A program made the position numbers and the translations under genes. Shown piece after piece: positions 1 through 11,979 of a stretch of DNA of 64,000 nucleotides (positions within the stretch are counted from its first letter, which is position 1; every line of letters starts with the position of its first letter). Location of the stretch: contig LR746277.1 in NCBI GenBank assembly GCA_902729315.2, forward strand, positions 3,849,001 to 3,913,000. Direction: 5' to 3'. The notes beneath the pieces were generated by a model that was not told the origin of the DNA, ran no database searches, and saw only the letters and a list, made by a program, of their open reading frames with translations. Source of the stretch: Spirodela intermedia (taxonomy: Eukaryota; Streptophyta; Magnoliopsida; Alismatales; Araceae).

Positions 1-880
1 TGATATTATGTAATATGAGACCTAAAGGTCACATGAAATCATATATTTTTCTTCATAAAATTTTAATTAAAATATAGGTTACTATAAATTGACTAGAACT
101 GTTCTTGTCAGATTGTTTCATATTACAGTCGAAAGCCTAAACTAGCTCCTAAATTGTGTGTTCCCTCAGATATCCCTCCATTTTTTCCGCAAGAATAAGC
201 CAAAGAGTTTGGCATCGAGTATGCTGATCTTCCGTAAAGGAGAAAAGAATACAGAAAACGGCATAATATCTCGGCCAATATTGAATTCCGAAGTCAACGT
301 CGTCCGATTTATACTATATTGTTTGATGGGACACGGAGAAAGTGGGAAAGAGAAAGCAAAGGACAAACGCACCCATAACGCTTTGGCCTCAAGAGAGTTA
401 GTGTTGAGAGGTGGGGCTTTGTCTCAGTAAGTTGTCATCATTCCGTAACTTAAAAACGAGATCAGCATCGATTGGAATGGAAAACGATTGGATTAGGTGC
501 ATCAGAACACGACCCTTCAGAAAACTAGTTATGAGGAAATCATCTTGCTCCATGGCGCTCTTTAAAGAAGTCGAGGTATCTCTATCACCCACCCACTCCT
601 CACCGAGTCGAGAACCCAACCCAGTTGTGAGCGTCCAGCGTGCCTCACCGAGCTGACCGAAGCACGCGTTATAAGACATACTGTTTATGTACGCACCGAA
701 TACTTGTTAATCTTCGTATAAGGTTAGGTGTCGAAATTAGGTTTGTCGATGGACTGGGTAAATCAAAAATCCAGAAGGTCAGATTTTTATTTTTTTTGAG
801 GCAGGTTCAAAGTTAAGTACGAAGAATAAATTATGAACATAGATCATATTCTTGACTCTATTCATCATCGAGTTGTGCCC

Positions 881-982
<102 letters not shown>

Positions 983-1279
983 CTTCGTCACGCCCAAATT
1001 TGAATGGGGTTTAGACTGAAACTCATTTTGTAGACTTTCCGGTGGGTTCAGGGCCAAGCCTAGACCTTGAAATGAGATCAGGACCGCAAGGCAAGTCCCA
1101 GCCCTTCCAATGACAACGTTAATAGGTCTCTCTGCAATAGCCCTACGTTAAGGTACGAGGGAGAGAAATAGCAGTCATCATCCCCATCCCAACGAAAAAC
1201 AATCCCTCCGTGTTGAACCAGCTTCACTTCGGCTCTGACCTCGTAATGTTTCCGCAACACGAATTAGTATGATTTAAAT

Positions 1280-1282
<3 letters not shown>

Positions 1283-1310
<28 letters not shown>
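1283..1310. repeat. (GA)14 microsatellite
   Basis: A pure GA dinucleotide run in intergenic DNA, flanked by AT-rich unique sequence. Confidence 0.9.
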
Positions 1311-1313
<3 letters not shown>

Positions 1314-3418
1314 AATTGGATCTATAACATTCGAACTTCCCGTCCCCTTGGCTGAAGCTGTCAACAATCCGTATTCTCGGGGCCTCATGATATGTGACTC
1401 GTTCACGTCTGCATCTGCCAATAAGTTTAGTGCCCAAGAGATATAGAGAAGCTTCCTAACATCCGCGACTCTCACATCATCCTCACCATCTAGACAAACC
1501 AATCCTATCTAAGGCATATTCAACTTCATGAGTCTTCCAGACTATCCAATAGCAGATGGGCGCCGCAACACAACGAATAGTGATTTATTATCGAACTCCA
1601 CGGGTAGCCTTGTCAACGAATGTCTCCCGGACGGCGATCAGGCATTCTGATCTCCCCTAGTCTCTAAAGACCGTAGATTTCTCTAGTGTTAGCTCTCAAG
1701 CATTCTAGAGCATCAAAATATCCCTTGTCAGAGGCGGCCAGGTTTTATTTCCACTTGTTCATCAGAAGCTGCTCAGGAAGGAGAGGGGATCTCGACTACT
1801 CAAAACCCATGACTTGATCAGAAATGTCTTCTGAATTCTAATGGTTTTTGGACAAGAAAACTCTGTCGGGTGGTGGAAATATACTACTGCCCCTCATCGG
1901 ACGACTTGCCGAACCCCGTTTGTCGCTGACTTGATCCCTTGACATAGTTTATGCAGATGGAGAGTGATGTCCTGAGCTTGGCAACTCCCTGTTTCTTGTT
2001 CGAACAAAATAAATTGGGCTTTAGGTGTAATTTGAAGGATGAAAAGTCCCCATCACATATATAACAAGCCTGCAACAGTGCAGACGATGGGTAAGTGCTT
2101 ACTGTGACACATCTCGCATAGAAGATTAAGTCAGCGTGAGGTCTCACGCGCTCGCACGTAGGTGCCCACGCACGGCACAGGGCGTGACGCACCTCAGGTG
2201 CAGGTGCGTGCAGGAGGTGTGCGTCGGCTAGGTGTGGCACCTGCAGAACACAGGACGTTTGTGCACTGGCACGCGCGGTCCCGGTGGACAACACTGCGAG
2301 GGCAACAAGATTCAGGGAGGCGTCCCATGAAGCTCGAAGGCCGATGGCACGGTGTGCCATCTGCACGGCACGGCACAGTGCGGCTTGAGCGACGCCCTCG
2401 CGGAGGTACACGGCGCCATTTAACGTTGACGCAGGAAGAGAGGACACTACAGAGACATAAGTCGCAGGTGTGGAAGCGTGCGGCGTGGGAACATAACATG
2501 CGACCAGTACATAACGAGGTTAACTCCCCATGACACAGCCTCTGGAGACGATGTGGCAGGTTGAAGAATGAAGGAGAATGGACTCGGCGGGGAGAGCCAG
2601 GATTCCACACCCCGAAACACGGGTTCTCTTCACCCACTGGGTTCATGGTCAAAGTCAAACAGATGCCGCGTGTTGAGGCCATTTAAGAATCAGAAATCCA
2701 ATGCCTCTGCCCTAATTTTTATAAGTTTCTGTTCCTGTTTGGTCGCCGTCTGATGGCAACCTCCAGGCAGAAAAACCCACCCCAACTTTCTCTGAAGCCC
2801 TTAATTGACCGTTGTTGGGAAGGAGCGCAGAGACTTGTCTGCCCCCAACGGGCCGGCCCAATATGGCTATGAGGTATCTTGCCCGTTGAGGCCCTTTGAG
2901 AATAACCGGGCCTACGGCCGTGTAGCAGCCTCGCTGCTTGAAAGTAGCAGGCAGATGATCGGAGGGCTAGAAAAACTCGGACGACCAGCTCGCTGCTTGA
3001 AAGTAGGGAGGGCTGCGGAGGGTTCGAGCCTCCGGGTTCCGACGCTTGGCCCTGCCGGGTTCCACGGCATGCCGGCGGCGAGAAGACATCTTTCAGAGTG
3101 GGAGGGATAGAGTCGCAGATGAGGAAGGGGGAAGAAGAAGGCCGTCAGAAGACGAGCTGGGAACCACATGAAAACCAAAGGCTTCACGTCAGAAATTAGA
3201 GTACATGTGAGATCACACATCACGAACAGAAAGGCTATCACCTTTAGCGAGAGAGAAAGAAAGAGAGAGAGAGAGAGGACCGATTGGGACTCACCAGAAA
3301 ACCAGCAGCAACAAATGGAGATGAGAGAGGGAACAGGGGAGGGAGGCGCAGACTCAAAGGCGGAGGGGGGGGGGGGGAGAGGGGGGGAGGAGACGAAGTG
3401 CGTCGACGAGACTCAGAC

Positions 3419-5725
3419 TCAGAGCATGCAGTCCGTTCTGGCGGGCAATCTCCTGAAGAAGTTGACCGGCACAGAGGGGAGCTTGTGGCGGAACCTGGGG
3501 TGCCTCAGCGCGTAGAAGCCGGAGAGGAGGGCCACGAACTGGAAGGGCGTTACGTAGAGGACGACGGCGGCGACCAGGCAGAAGGTCACGAAGAGCGCCG
3601 TCGCCCGTGGGTCCCTCCAACTCAGAAGCGACTGCAGCCTCTCACCCTGCGTCGCCAAGTCGCCGACCACCGTCTGCACCTTCCCGGCGATGCTCCTCAG
3701 CCGGTCGTACCTCATCCGCACGACGTCCGGCGGGCGGTTGGAGGGGAACGAGTCGAACTCCTCGTCCAGCTCGTCGGGGTGGACGTTCTCCGCGTGGGAA
3801 AGCCGCGCGTCCATGTGCGGGGGCTGCCGGGGCCTCCACCTGAAGTACCACACGCCGATCAGGAACAGGTAGAGGAATACCGTGGGCAGGATCAGCTCCG
3901 GGTAGAGGACGAGGATGACGAAGAGGACGTGGATCAGGATGGTGGTGAGGGTGTTCTTCCAGTGGCAGATCTGGTCGAACCATCTCCCGACGGCGATCAT
4001 CCCGCTCAGGACGCCCATGATCCTGAAGAAGTTGGCCTTGCTCCGCCGCATGCTCCACATGTGCAAGTCCACGTCCAGCATGTACTCCACCACCTCCTTT
4101 CTCAGCGGCGGCTCCGCCCGGCCGAGCCTCGATGACACAATATGCGTGGCCTGGTGCCGCAGCGTGTCCAGCTGCGCCACCGACAGCGGGTGCAGGTAGT
4201 GCATCTTCGGCAGCAGCGGCTGCGAGTAGATGTGCATCATGTTCAGCAGAGACGAACAACCGAAGCGGACGGCCAGCTGCACCTCCCCCATCTTCTTCAC
4301 CCCCGAGGGGTGCAGCATCAGCAGTGGGTACGAGTGGGTGTAGACCCGGTCCGTCTCCAGCGTGGAGAGTCGGATCCGCACCTTCCCTATCCTCAGATCC
4401 TTGCTTGCCTTGTCTCCGCTCTGAAGGTAGCAATTGTCGAAGACGCCGATGGTGACCACGGTGCAGGGGTCGTAGACCTCCCAGTGGTACTGCTCGTTCC
4501 ACTTCGGATTGGAGCTGTCGATGATTGTCCTCGTCCGCACCCACTTCTGCCCGTACTTGGCGACGCAGTAGGCATCATTGGTGCCCCGGCCGTCCTTGGT
4601 CTTCAGCGGCTGCAGGCCGTGGGCACTGAGGATGCCCAGCTCAAGAACTCCGATCGTCGGCTTCCACAGCTGTTTGGCCGTCGGGCGGAGGTCGCTGCTG
4701 TAGTGCGTGGACTCGTCCAGGACGTGGTACCCGCCGTCCAGGCATACCCGCAGATGGATCCTGCTGGATAATTTGCCCTCCTTCTTCTCCTCGCCCTCCA
4801 AGTGCCTCTCGAGATGGAACCACCTGGTATTCACGGCCTTGGCATCGAGCCTCCGGTCGATGCTGGACAGAGGGATCACGGTCTTCCCCAGCACTTCTTC
4901 CTTGTTGGGCAGCTTGTCCTCCACGGTCAAGACCAGGTGCTCTTCAAAGGGCTCTGCGGCGACGAACATTAAGTCCTCGTTCCACATGGGGTTGATGCTC
5001 CTGCTCGGCGAGATTCTCGTCCTCAGAGCCTGGTTCCCGAGAGAGACCCTGACGAAAGCATCGGGGTACCTCCCCTTGTCACTCGGCACCAAGTCCTGAG
5101 CCTCGATGACATTGACGCGCACATACCAGAGCCTGGGGGAGAGGTACACCTTTGATCTTATATTCGTCAGCCCGTCGCTAGGAACGGCTGATGCATCAGA
5201 GTGCCACGCCTCCGGGAATGCCTCGTCAGCCTGGGTCCCCATCCAGACGGCAAGCATTATCTCCCCCTTCGCCTTGTTCCCCTTCTGGTCTTCCAGCCGG
5301 TACCACTGCGGAGCCAGCGGACTATCTGGAGGAACCCGCCTCGGAACCTCGTTGAGGTCAAACAACACCTTCCCGATGAAATCATCCTTCAGGAGGTCCT
5401 TGTCCTTCACGATCACCTCGATATAAGATGCTTGGATACGGTCCTTTGAGAAGGAAAACACCTCGTTCCACTCGGGGTTGGATTTCTTCTCGAAATGACG
5501 GGTTACGCCCTTGTAGTTCCCAAGCTTCACTTCGACGTAGGGGTCGCAACCCCCGGTAATGTCCTTGGCCGGGAGATCCTTGGCTTTGACAACGCGGACG
5601 TAGAGGTACTGCATCTGCTCGACGAGGTCGTACGTGCTCGTCAGCTTGCTCCCAGCCATTGCAGTGCCACCAAGGTGAGGAGTGGTCTCCCTCAAGGAGA
5701 ACGCCTCGAGAGGGAGCTTCTGCAT
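3419..5725 (-). CDS. MCTP protein, FT-interacting protein 3/4-like
   Basis: Single-exon gene of 768 aa, close to the usual length of the three-C2 FTIP subgroup (about 770-790 aa). The N-terminus carries the conserved STYDLVEQMQYLYVRVVKAK block. Three C2 domains follow at roughly residues 37-150, 200-320 and 360-470, with the acidic Ca2+-loop pattern DPYVEV clear in the first. The PRT_C region begins near 610, and its hydrophobic segments fall around TTILIHVLFVILVLYPELIL and ALFVTFCLVAAVVLY. The end is the family signature FFRRLPARTDCML. Family knowledge: MCTPs are ER-anchored proteins enriched at plasmodesmata that tether ER to plasma membrane and affect trafficking of mobile regulators such as FT or STM. 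By overall similarity this looks closer to FTIP3/4 than to FTIP1; I could not run a phylogeny. The ATG at 5725 gives the expected MQKLPLEAFSLRET start. The coding region is GC-rich and lacks introns, as is usual for this subgroup. Confidence 0.95.
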   Translation of the reverse strand: MQKLPLEAFSLRETTPHLGGTAMAGSKLTSTYDLVEQMQYLYVRVVKAKDLPAKDITGGCDPYVEVKLGNYKGVTRHFEKKSNPEWNEVFSFSKDRIQASYIEVIVKDKDLLKDDFIGKVLFDLNEVPRRVPPDSPLAPQWYRLEDQKGNKAKGEIMLAVWMGTQADEAFPEAWHSDASAVPSDGLTNIRSKVYLSPRLWYVRVNVIEAQDLVPSDKGRYPDAFVRVSLGNQALRTRISPSRSINPMWNEDLMFVAAEPFEEHLVLTVEDKLPNKEEVLGKTVIPLSSIDRRLDAKAVNTRWFHLERHLEGEEKKEGKLSSRIHLRVCLDGGYHVLDESTHYSSDLRPTAKQLWKPTIGVLELGILSAHGLQPLKTKDGRGTNDAYCVAKYGQKWVRTRTIIDSSNPKWNEQYHWEVYDPCTVVTIGVFDNCYLQSGDKASKDLRIGKVRIRLSTLETDRVYTHSYPLLMLHPSGVKKMGEVQLAVRFGCSSLLNMMHIYSQPLLPKMHYLHPLSVAQLDTLRHQATHIVSSRLGRAEPPLRKEVVEYMLDVDLHMWSMRRSKANFFRIMGVLSGMIAVGRWFDQICHWKNTLTTILIHVLFVILVLYPELILPTVFLYLFLIGVWYFRWRPRQPPHMDARLSHAENVHPDELDEEFDSFPSNRPPDVVRMRYDRLRSIAGKVQTVVGDLATQGERLQSLLSWRDPRATALFVTFCLVAAVVLYVTPFQFVALLSGFYALRHPRFRHKLPSVPVNFFRRLPARTDCML

Positions 5726-7581
5726 CTTCCCAAGATACTAAGCGAAACAGAGGAGAGTTAAAGAGGTTCGGGGGCGACAAAGTGGTGGTGGAACGCTCTG
5801 AGGGAATGAGGGACTCAAACCCTAGTTCAAGCCACACAGCCAGCGCGGTCCTCCTCACTCGATCATCGCGCTGGGAGGAGAATCAAGCCAATGTCAAACA
5901 ACAAATGGCTTCCGTTAGGAAATGCTCTCTGGATCAGACCGCTCCCAAAACCACTGCAATGAACACAGCCAGGGAAAAAAAAAAAAAAAGTCAAGAAGTT
6001 AACAAACTTGGAAACTCCAGATCGTCAACACATACAAGCCCATCGAGCGACGCACAGTCCGACAATGAGCCCATAAGAAGCTAATATTTCTCCACCCTCA
6101 GGGCAATGAGGGGGGCAAACACGAAGAAAAGCCATAGAAATAGGAAAGGGAAAGCACAAGCTCCTCCTATTTCGGCTTAAGGCAAACCAGCGACATCCAG
6201 AAACGTACGTTTGCCAACAGACCAACACTATCCATTCAATCTAATCGCAGATGATAAACAGTACACAAAACGAGGAAAGGAGAGTAGATTTCAAGAAAAC
6301 GCCCCATACATCGCCGACAATCTCAAGATCACGCCAAGAGCAACACACATCTCCAAAAAGAGGGCTAGGGAGAGTGAAGGTCCCGACCTGAAACCCCGCC
6401 GCCACCGCTGCAAATGGATGATGCTCCCGTAGATATCCCTCCGCCGCCGGTCAGGAACTCCTTCGAAGCTCCGCTGGCGGCACCCCGACCATTTCCCTAC
6501 CTCCTACTCCAGGACGAAAGCGGTGGTATGGGAAAGCAAGCGGAAAGCACTGGAAGAGTGTGACATATCAGAGAGATCGAGAGAGAGAGAAAGAGAAACA
6601 GAGATAGAGAGAGAGAGGATAGAGGGGAAATGAATCCAACAGAAAGACATTCTCAAAGACCTAAGAAGCCTTTTGGAATTTAAAAATATGCCCTCAGAGC
6701 CTGTTTAAGGGTATGAACGCCAATATTAAAATTCCGTGGTCCACAAAATCCCCCTGCCTTTTACCCTCTTCCCTTTTCGAGGAAGCCGGAGCGCACGTGC
6801 GAAGACCGTGGTCGGTCCGTCACACGCGCAACGGCCCAAATCTCGCGATGCGCGCTCTCATATTTACCGCGATGCCCGGCGATCTCCTCGTCCCCACGCA
6901 CCAAAACTCTGGGCTCTCCGATCCCGAGCTCGGCGATCGGACGGCTACAATGTTTTCACCGACGTAAACGGCGGTAACCCGATGGCCGTCTTGGGCGACG
7001 GCAAATAGACGGCGTCGTCACCAGGAGGTCAGTTGGCCACAGCTGTCTCCGCCGTTGCCTCAGTGGACCCACCAAAGATCTCCCGTGAACGTGGACCCGG
7101 CCCAGAATGTGAATCTACAGCTGACTAGACCGGGTGGAAGCGTGAAAAAAGGCCCAGAATCGAGTATCCACTGTTGTGGGCCTCACATGGAGGGAGGGAC
7201 CACCTGGTGGGTGGGCCTGGCGCACCATGGAATGGGCCGGCCATCCATCCCATAAAAACGTAAGGACGGGACTCCATGGGCGGTGCAGGCTTAAGGAAAG
7301 TTAAAATTATACCCACCATCTTTTCTAATTTAACAATTATTCATTATCTTTTGCTTTTTCTACCCCAGAAGAAGTAGCCATCTCTCTCTCTCTCTCTCTA
7401 TCCCCATTAGTAAGAGGAAGGCATGGTAACAACACAATTCAATAAAATAATGGGACGATGGTCAACGGGAATATCCGATGAAATGAAAAGTCAAAGGCGC
7501 CAAACGCCATCCACGAAGTTCATCTGCCGCCGGTATTATTCCGACCCGGTCAAAGGTCTTCGGGCTGCGGGGCGATGATGC
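5726..7581. other. Intergenic: MCTP 5' flank and oxidoreductase 3' flank
   Basis: No gene seen. The part from 5726 to about 6600 is purine-rich on the plus strand and probably includes the 5' UTR and promoter of the minus-strand MCTP gene. A (GA)-rich tract lies at about 6575-6620. From 6750 to 7270 the DNA is GC-rich without a credible reading frame. A short (CT) run lies at 7381-7399. The last part flanks the 3' end of the oxidoreductase gene. Confidence 0.5.
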
Positions 7582-10500
7582 CTAAAATGTTTTGACGGCG
7601 GCCGGAGCTCCGTCCCTTTCACTGGATTCCAGCATGGCTTCCAGGACGGCGACGTCGCGCGCAGCTTCAATAAATGAGCTGCGGGGATCGGGTTCGTGAG
7701 ACGAGCCGTCGTCCTGCAGAGGGAAGAGAACCAGTCGTCCCATGAATCTGCAGATGAATGCATATGAGGAGCAATTCGGTGAGGAGACTGGAGCTCCGAC
7801 CTGGACGAGAGCTTGGGAGATGTCATGAAAGAAGGCCTTTAGTTCTTCGTTCACGCCGGAAAATGGGAAGAAGCTGCTCTGGCAGCTCCCGCCGCCGGGG
7901 AAGAACAAAACCTGCAAGAAATATGGATCGCTGTAACTCCATCTGAAAGAGTTCCTGTGTGAACTGATCAGAAGCTAATAATCGATGGATTAACAGCTTC
8001 TGAGAGGAATGAGTTCCATCTTAAATTCTCAGAAGGCAGGTCTTCTTAAAGAGATGATCACTCGGTCGATGCATGGAGGGAAATCCTCCAGGTTTAAGTT
8101 GCATTACTGCAACAGCTAGGATCCACCTGAAGAGCGGCAGCATCAGCTAGATAGTAGCTCAGGAATCAGATTGAGGGGTGATTCGGCTTGAAATGGCTCA
8201 GGGATGATAATATCATTATGCATGAGCTTTTTCATTCTTAGGCATTAATACTTTCAAAATGTTTCTTCATCGGGTAAAGAAATGGCCATATCTTCTCGGG
8301 TAACATGAAAAAAGAAAAAAAATCTGAAATGAGCACAATTAATGGAAAGAAATTCAGTGACATACCGAGTACCCATGCTGCTTATTGACAACTCCTCGCT
8401 CGACCTGCACTGTTGCCTTCGACCCAACAAAACGCCAGTATATCTAGAAGCAGGAACACTCAGGCAAAAGAGGCCCTTGAGCTTCAGATTATAGCCACTC
8501 ATGTGCTGCGCTTGATGACTATACCATGCAGATGACAAGGAGTGGTGAGAGAAAAGGGAGTGGGAGTTCTTCAGACCTTGGGTGATGGCGATGACACTGT
8601 CATCACAAATATCCCGGGGCAGCCATTCGTGAGCTTGCTGGAGGGAGGAGACTGAGGTTACCTGCTTGAACAAAAGGGTTGTCTGGTGGGGATGATGAGA
8701 AACTTACAAGTGGGAGCAAAGATTGTCTGGTGGAGGCAGTGAGGAATCCACGTGGCTGGAGACAGCGGACACGGTGGCAACCTCGAATCCAGCTACCTGT
8801 TTGAGCGGCATGACAGAATGCTAGTCACCATAGGAAGCATGAGATATACCAGTGACAACAGGTATAGTCAGTTATTTTATCAGCATGATGAAATATATCA
8901 GTTCCTTTCAATCCGGCGATGATAGTCTCATAAGTGGAATATAAATACACGCACCCATATATATGTATATATATATATATATATGCTTATTATAATGGAA
9001 GAACAGCCTGGTTCAGGAGTCCGGACAACTTAAATCGAGGAGAGCTTACCATTCGTAGGCCGGCAATAAAATGTACTCCCATGTCTAAGATAAAACCCCC
9101 CTGCAGAATAAATGAGAAAAAAAATGAAGTGGCCACAGGAATTAGAAACGGATTTATGAAACGCGCGTCATCTAAGGTTTGGCCCGCAAGAAAACTCATA
9201 GCGATTTGATCAACAATCAAAGCGGAGCAATTACTGAGGTGTCATGGAGAGTTCAATTACGTATAATTTTCTCCTCCAAGGGCTTGAAAAATATGGGTTA
9301 GAACTATTCATTGAACCTTCAATGACGACTTGAATGTTCATCATGTCACCAATGTTTTCCATCATTTTCCTGGCCTGCAAGGCGAGGGCAAGATTTAAAA
9401 TGTTTTCTTCAAATAAAAGTAAAAATACAGCGAAAAAATACCTCAGCAAAAGCAGGCTCAAATCGATAGTTCTCTGCAACCGCCCAAATAGGTTGATAGG
9501 GCCTACTATTGAGGAAGGATCCATAATTCGACAAGGCAGCTTCTGCCTCACTTGTAGCTGATGGTTCAATAGTGGCGGGAGTTCGGCAACAATGAGCACC
9601 AATCTCATTGCCAGACATAATCATAACGTAAATATTTATAAATTCCCTAATTAGTTGGCTTGGATGCAAGGGAGGTGAACTTAAAAGCAGAACCAGGGTA
9701 TCGCCAAACTCGGAATGAATGTCACTTACATTCAGCAGCAGGTTTCTCTTTCATTTCATCCCATCGTTCATGAAACAGACGAAAGGATGTAAATTAGAGA
9801 TTCAAAAAATTAATAAAATTATAAAATAAATAGTACCCTATCAATCATTACAGAAGTGAAATTCAACTAAAAAATGCAAATAATTCAAACGTGCATCAAC
9901 AACAGAAGCTTTGTCCCTGCGCATCAACCATTTGCTCGATATCACAAGAACCACCGGAGATTCAAATGAAAACTGTCTGACGAAATAATTTTCTCCAGTA
10001 TCATACACGATTACCTTGAATCACGTGTTTCCCTGCTCTCAACATCCGTAGGGATACATCAACCTACAGTTTTTTTTTTTTAAGAATGTCAAGTATAAGA
10101 TACTATCCAACGCCAAAAATCATGAAAATATTTTCTGAAACGCGAGATGTAGTAGAAAAAAACCATTAAAAAATAGAACAGTATGCCTGAAGGACCCAAA
10201 TATATTTTTCAGATCTAAGGATCGCTCATGTCTTAAACTAACTCCTGTTATTTACATTGGGAGTGTACAGGAGATGTGCTCCCAGTCTGAGCGCACACAG
10301 AAAATGTCAGCGGGAAAAGCAATGATGTTTTCCCTAGCTTTGTATTCAAGTCAAGGCTTAGCTATTTGAATGTCAATGCGTTAAGGAGAACCACTGTTTA
10401 CCTTATATGCCCTGGAAAAGACGCCCGCAGACCATTTTTCAGACAAAACGTTCAGTGTACGACTTGCATCTGTATGACCACTAAGGCGACTGACCCTGGA

Positions 10501-11979
10501 CTCAAACGACCTAATTTCCCGTTTGTGTGAACATTTAAACCACAGGAGCAACATAATCGGCGTTTTCAATGGCATCCAACATTTGAAAAAATCTAGAATC
10601 TTCTAGCTCTTACTTTCGTGAACCATGCTTAATTTGTTTTGAAAAATGAAAGGTGATTAACTAGTAGACTGATTTCCTGAATGGAAAGGTGATTAACTAG
10701 TAGTCTGATTTCCTGAATGGTCGTCAATATATGCTGGGAAAGAACGGACTAAGGTAATACAGATTCCATTGCAAAGGAATCTCAGATTGAAACTCTTTAC
10801 TTAGAAAAATAATATGGACATTAAAAGGTTGCCCTTTCAGGTCATTGACGTTGACCATCTTTAATTTTAGAAGATTTAAATTTTTACTGCTAATACATAC
10901 ACCCAGTAGTACATTTTACCTGCACATTATATCTCACGTTTTGAGATATTCGAACATATGACTTCATATTTCATGTCAAAAATGAACAAAAAACTCCTGT
11001 CAAGTTTAAGATGACAAGACCACTAATTTTTCAACCTAAGCGTATTACTAAACACATGCATATATTAAGATTCATCGAAAGAATTGAAGAGAAAATTTTC
11101 GACGCCTAGAAAGAAAGGTTACTATGATATAATGAACAGTACAAAGTGAAATGGCACAACCTGATTTAATTAACGTGTGACAAACCTGAATTTGCCCAGC
11201 CAGGACTACTGCGACCCCATGAATCGAACTATCTTGAGCAATGTCATCAAGTCCTCCTTCACCCCATTTGCAATCAATGTCTGGTGCAAAATCACGGGCG
11301 AGTTCTGCAGCAGCTCTTGCAGATTCCTTGACAGAGTAATACATAATGGGTGAAAAAAATCAGGAAATGTGCACGCAATTTGAATAAATCCATTAATGAC
11401 GTATTTTTGAAAATTCTATCAAACAGAGATTTTCTTTTCAACAGCCAAGAACCAATAGCCCTCGCATATAATGTAATGGTTTCCAGCATTATTTTGCGAT
11501 GTTTTAGGATGATTTCACGTTTTGCCCAAATTTCATCATTTTAACAAGAATTAAAATTAATTGCAAGCATAGCCTATCAACGAACCCAAGTAATCACTAA
11601 GTATTTCGTATAGTCAGATGAGCCTTCGATGTGGGTTCTACGCAGGATGAAATAACCTAGTGACTAAATAATCCTGGGTCACCGTAACTCAGATTACAAA
11701 GCACCCGAATGCCACATAAATCGCCTTCCAATTTGTGTATAGGATAATAGAACTCTCCCGCTTCAAGATTTTTCCTATGGGGAACCTAATGGTGCCTCAT
11801 CTAGAATCAACGCGAAAGAACTGCACAGATATCAACATCGCAAGCAAAGATAGTTCACATACCTCAGAACGACTCCAGATCGTCTTAACGATTACATAGT
11901 CGGCCAACTCTCTTAGGCGAGGGATATACTGTGTACGAACAAAGATACCAGCACCAAGCAACGCAATCTGGGGAACCAT
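7582..11979 (-). CDS. GFO/IDH/MocA-type oxidoreductase, 12 exons
   Basis: Hand-built model of 358 aa. Exons in transcript order: 11979-11863, 11326-11186, 10063-10015, 9747-9730, 9557-9442, 9374-9261, 9100-9050, 8796-8708, 8637-8577, 8443-8366, 7911-7801 and 7713-7582. All introns are GT-AG and all phases agree. The N-terminus MVPQIALLGAGIFVRTQYIP is a Rossmann dinucleotide-binding start (GAGIF). AGKHVIQEKPAA is the cofactor-domain motif with the EKP characteristic of the GFO/IDH/MocA superfamily. WAVAENYRFEPAF and GGFILDMGVHFIAGLRM belong to the substrate-binding half. It matches the single-copy plant type represented by Arabidopsis At4g17370, a predicted soluble NAD(P)-dependent sugar or inositol-type dehydrogenase of unknown substrate. 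Two oddities: exon 4 is only 18 nt, and the last intron (7714-7800, 87 nt) is a multiple of three without a stop, so its retention would add 29 residues. Confidence 0.9.
9730..9747 (-). other. 18-nt microexon of the oxidoreductase gene
   Basis: Phase-1 microexon encoding most of EKPAAES. It is bounded by an AG acceptor on its 5' side (reading ATGAAAG) and a strong GTAAGTG donor. Without it the conserved EKP motif is lost. With it the flanking exons join as HVIQEKPAAESTSEAEAAL, matching the family pattern. Confidence 0.85.
10649..10720. repeat. 36-bp tandem duplication in an intron
   Basis: Two adjacent copies (10649-10684 and 10685-10720) of a 36-bp unit beginning AAAGGTGATTAACTAG, differing at one position. 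They lie in the second intron of the oxidoreductase gene. Confidence 0.9.

Noticed and set aside
1884-2447. 187-aa minus-strand open frame
   Set aside because: No recognisable domain, cysteine-rich low-complexity composition from a GCACGG-rich patch, and an overlapping open frame of similar quality on the other strand.
3284-4544. Long open frames on both strands within the MCTP gene
   Set aside because: They are shadow frames of the GC-rich MCTP coding sequence, which has clear C2 and PRT_C domains in its own frame.
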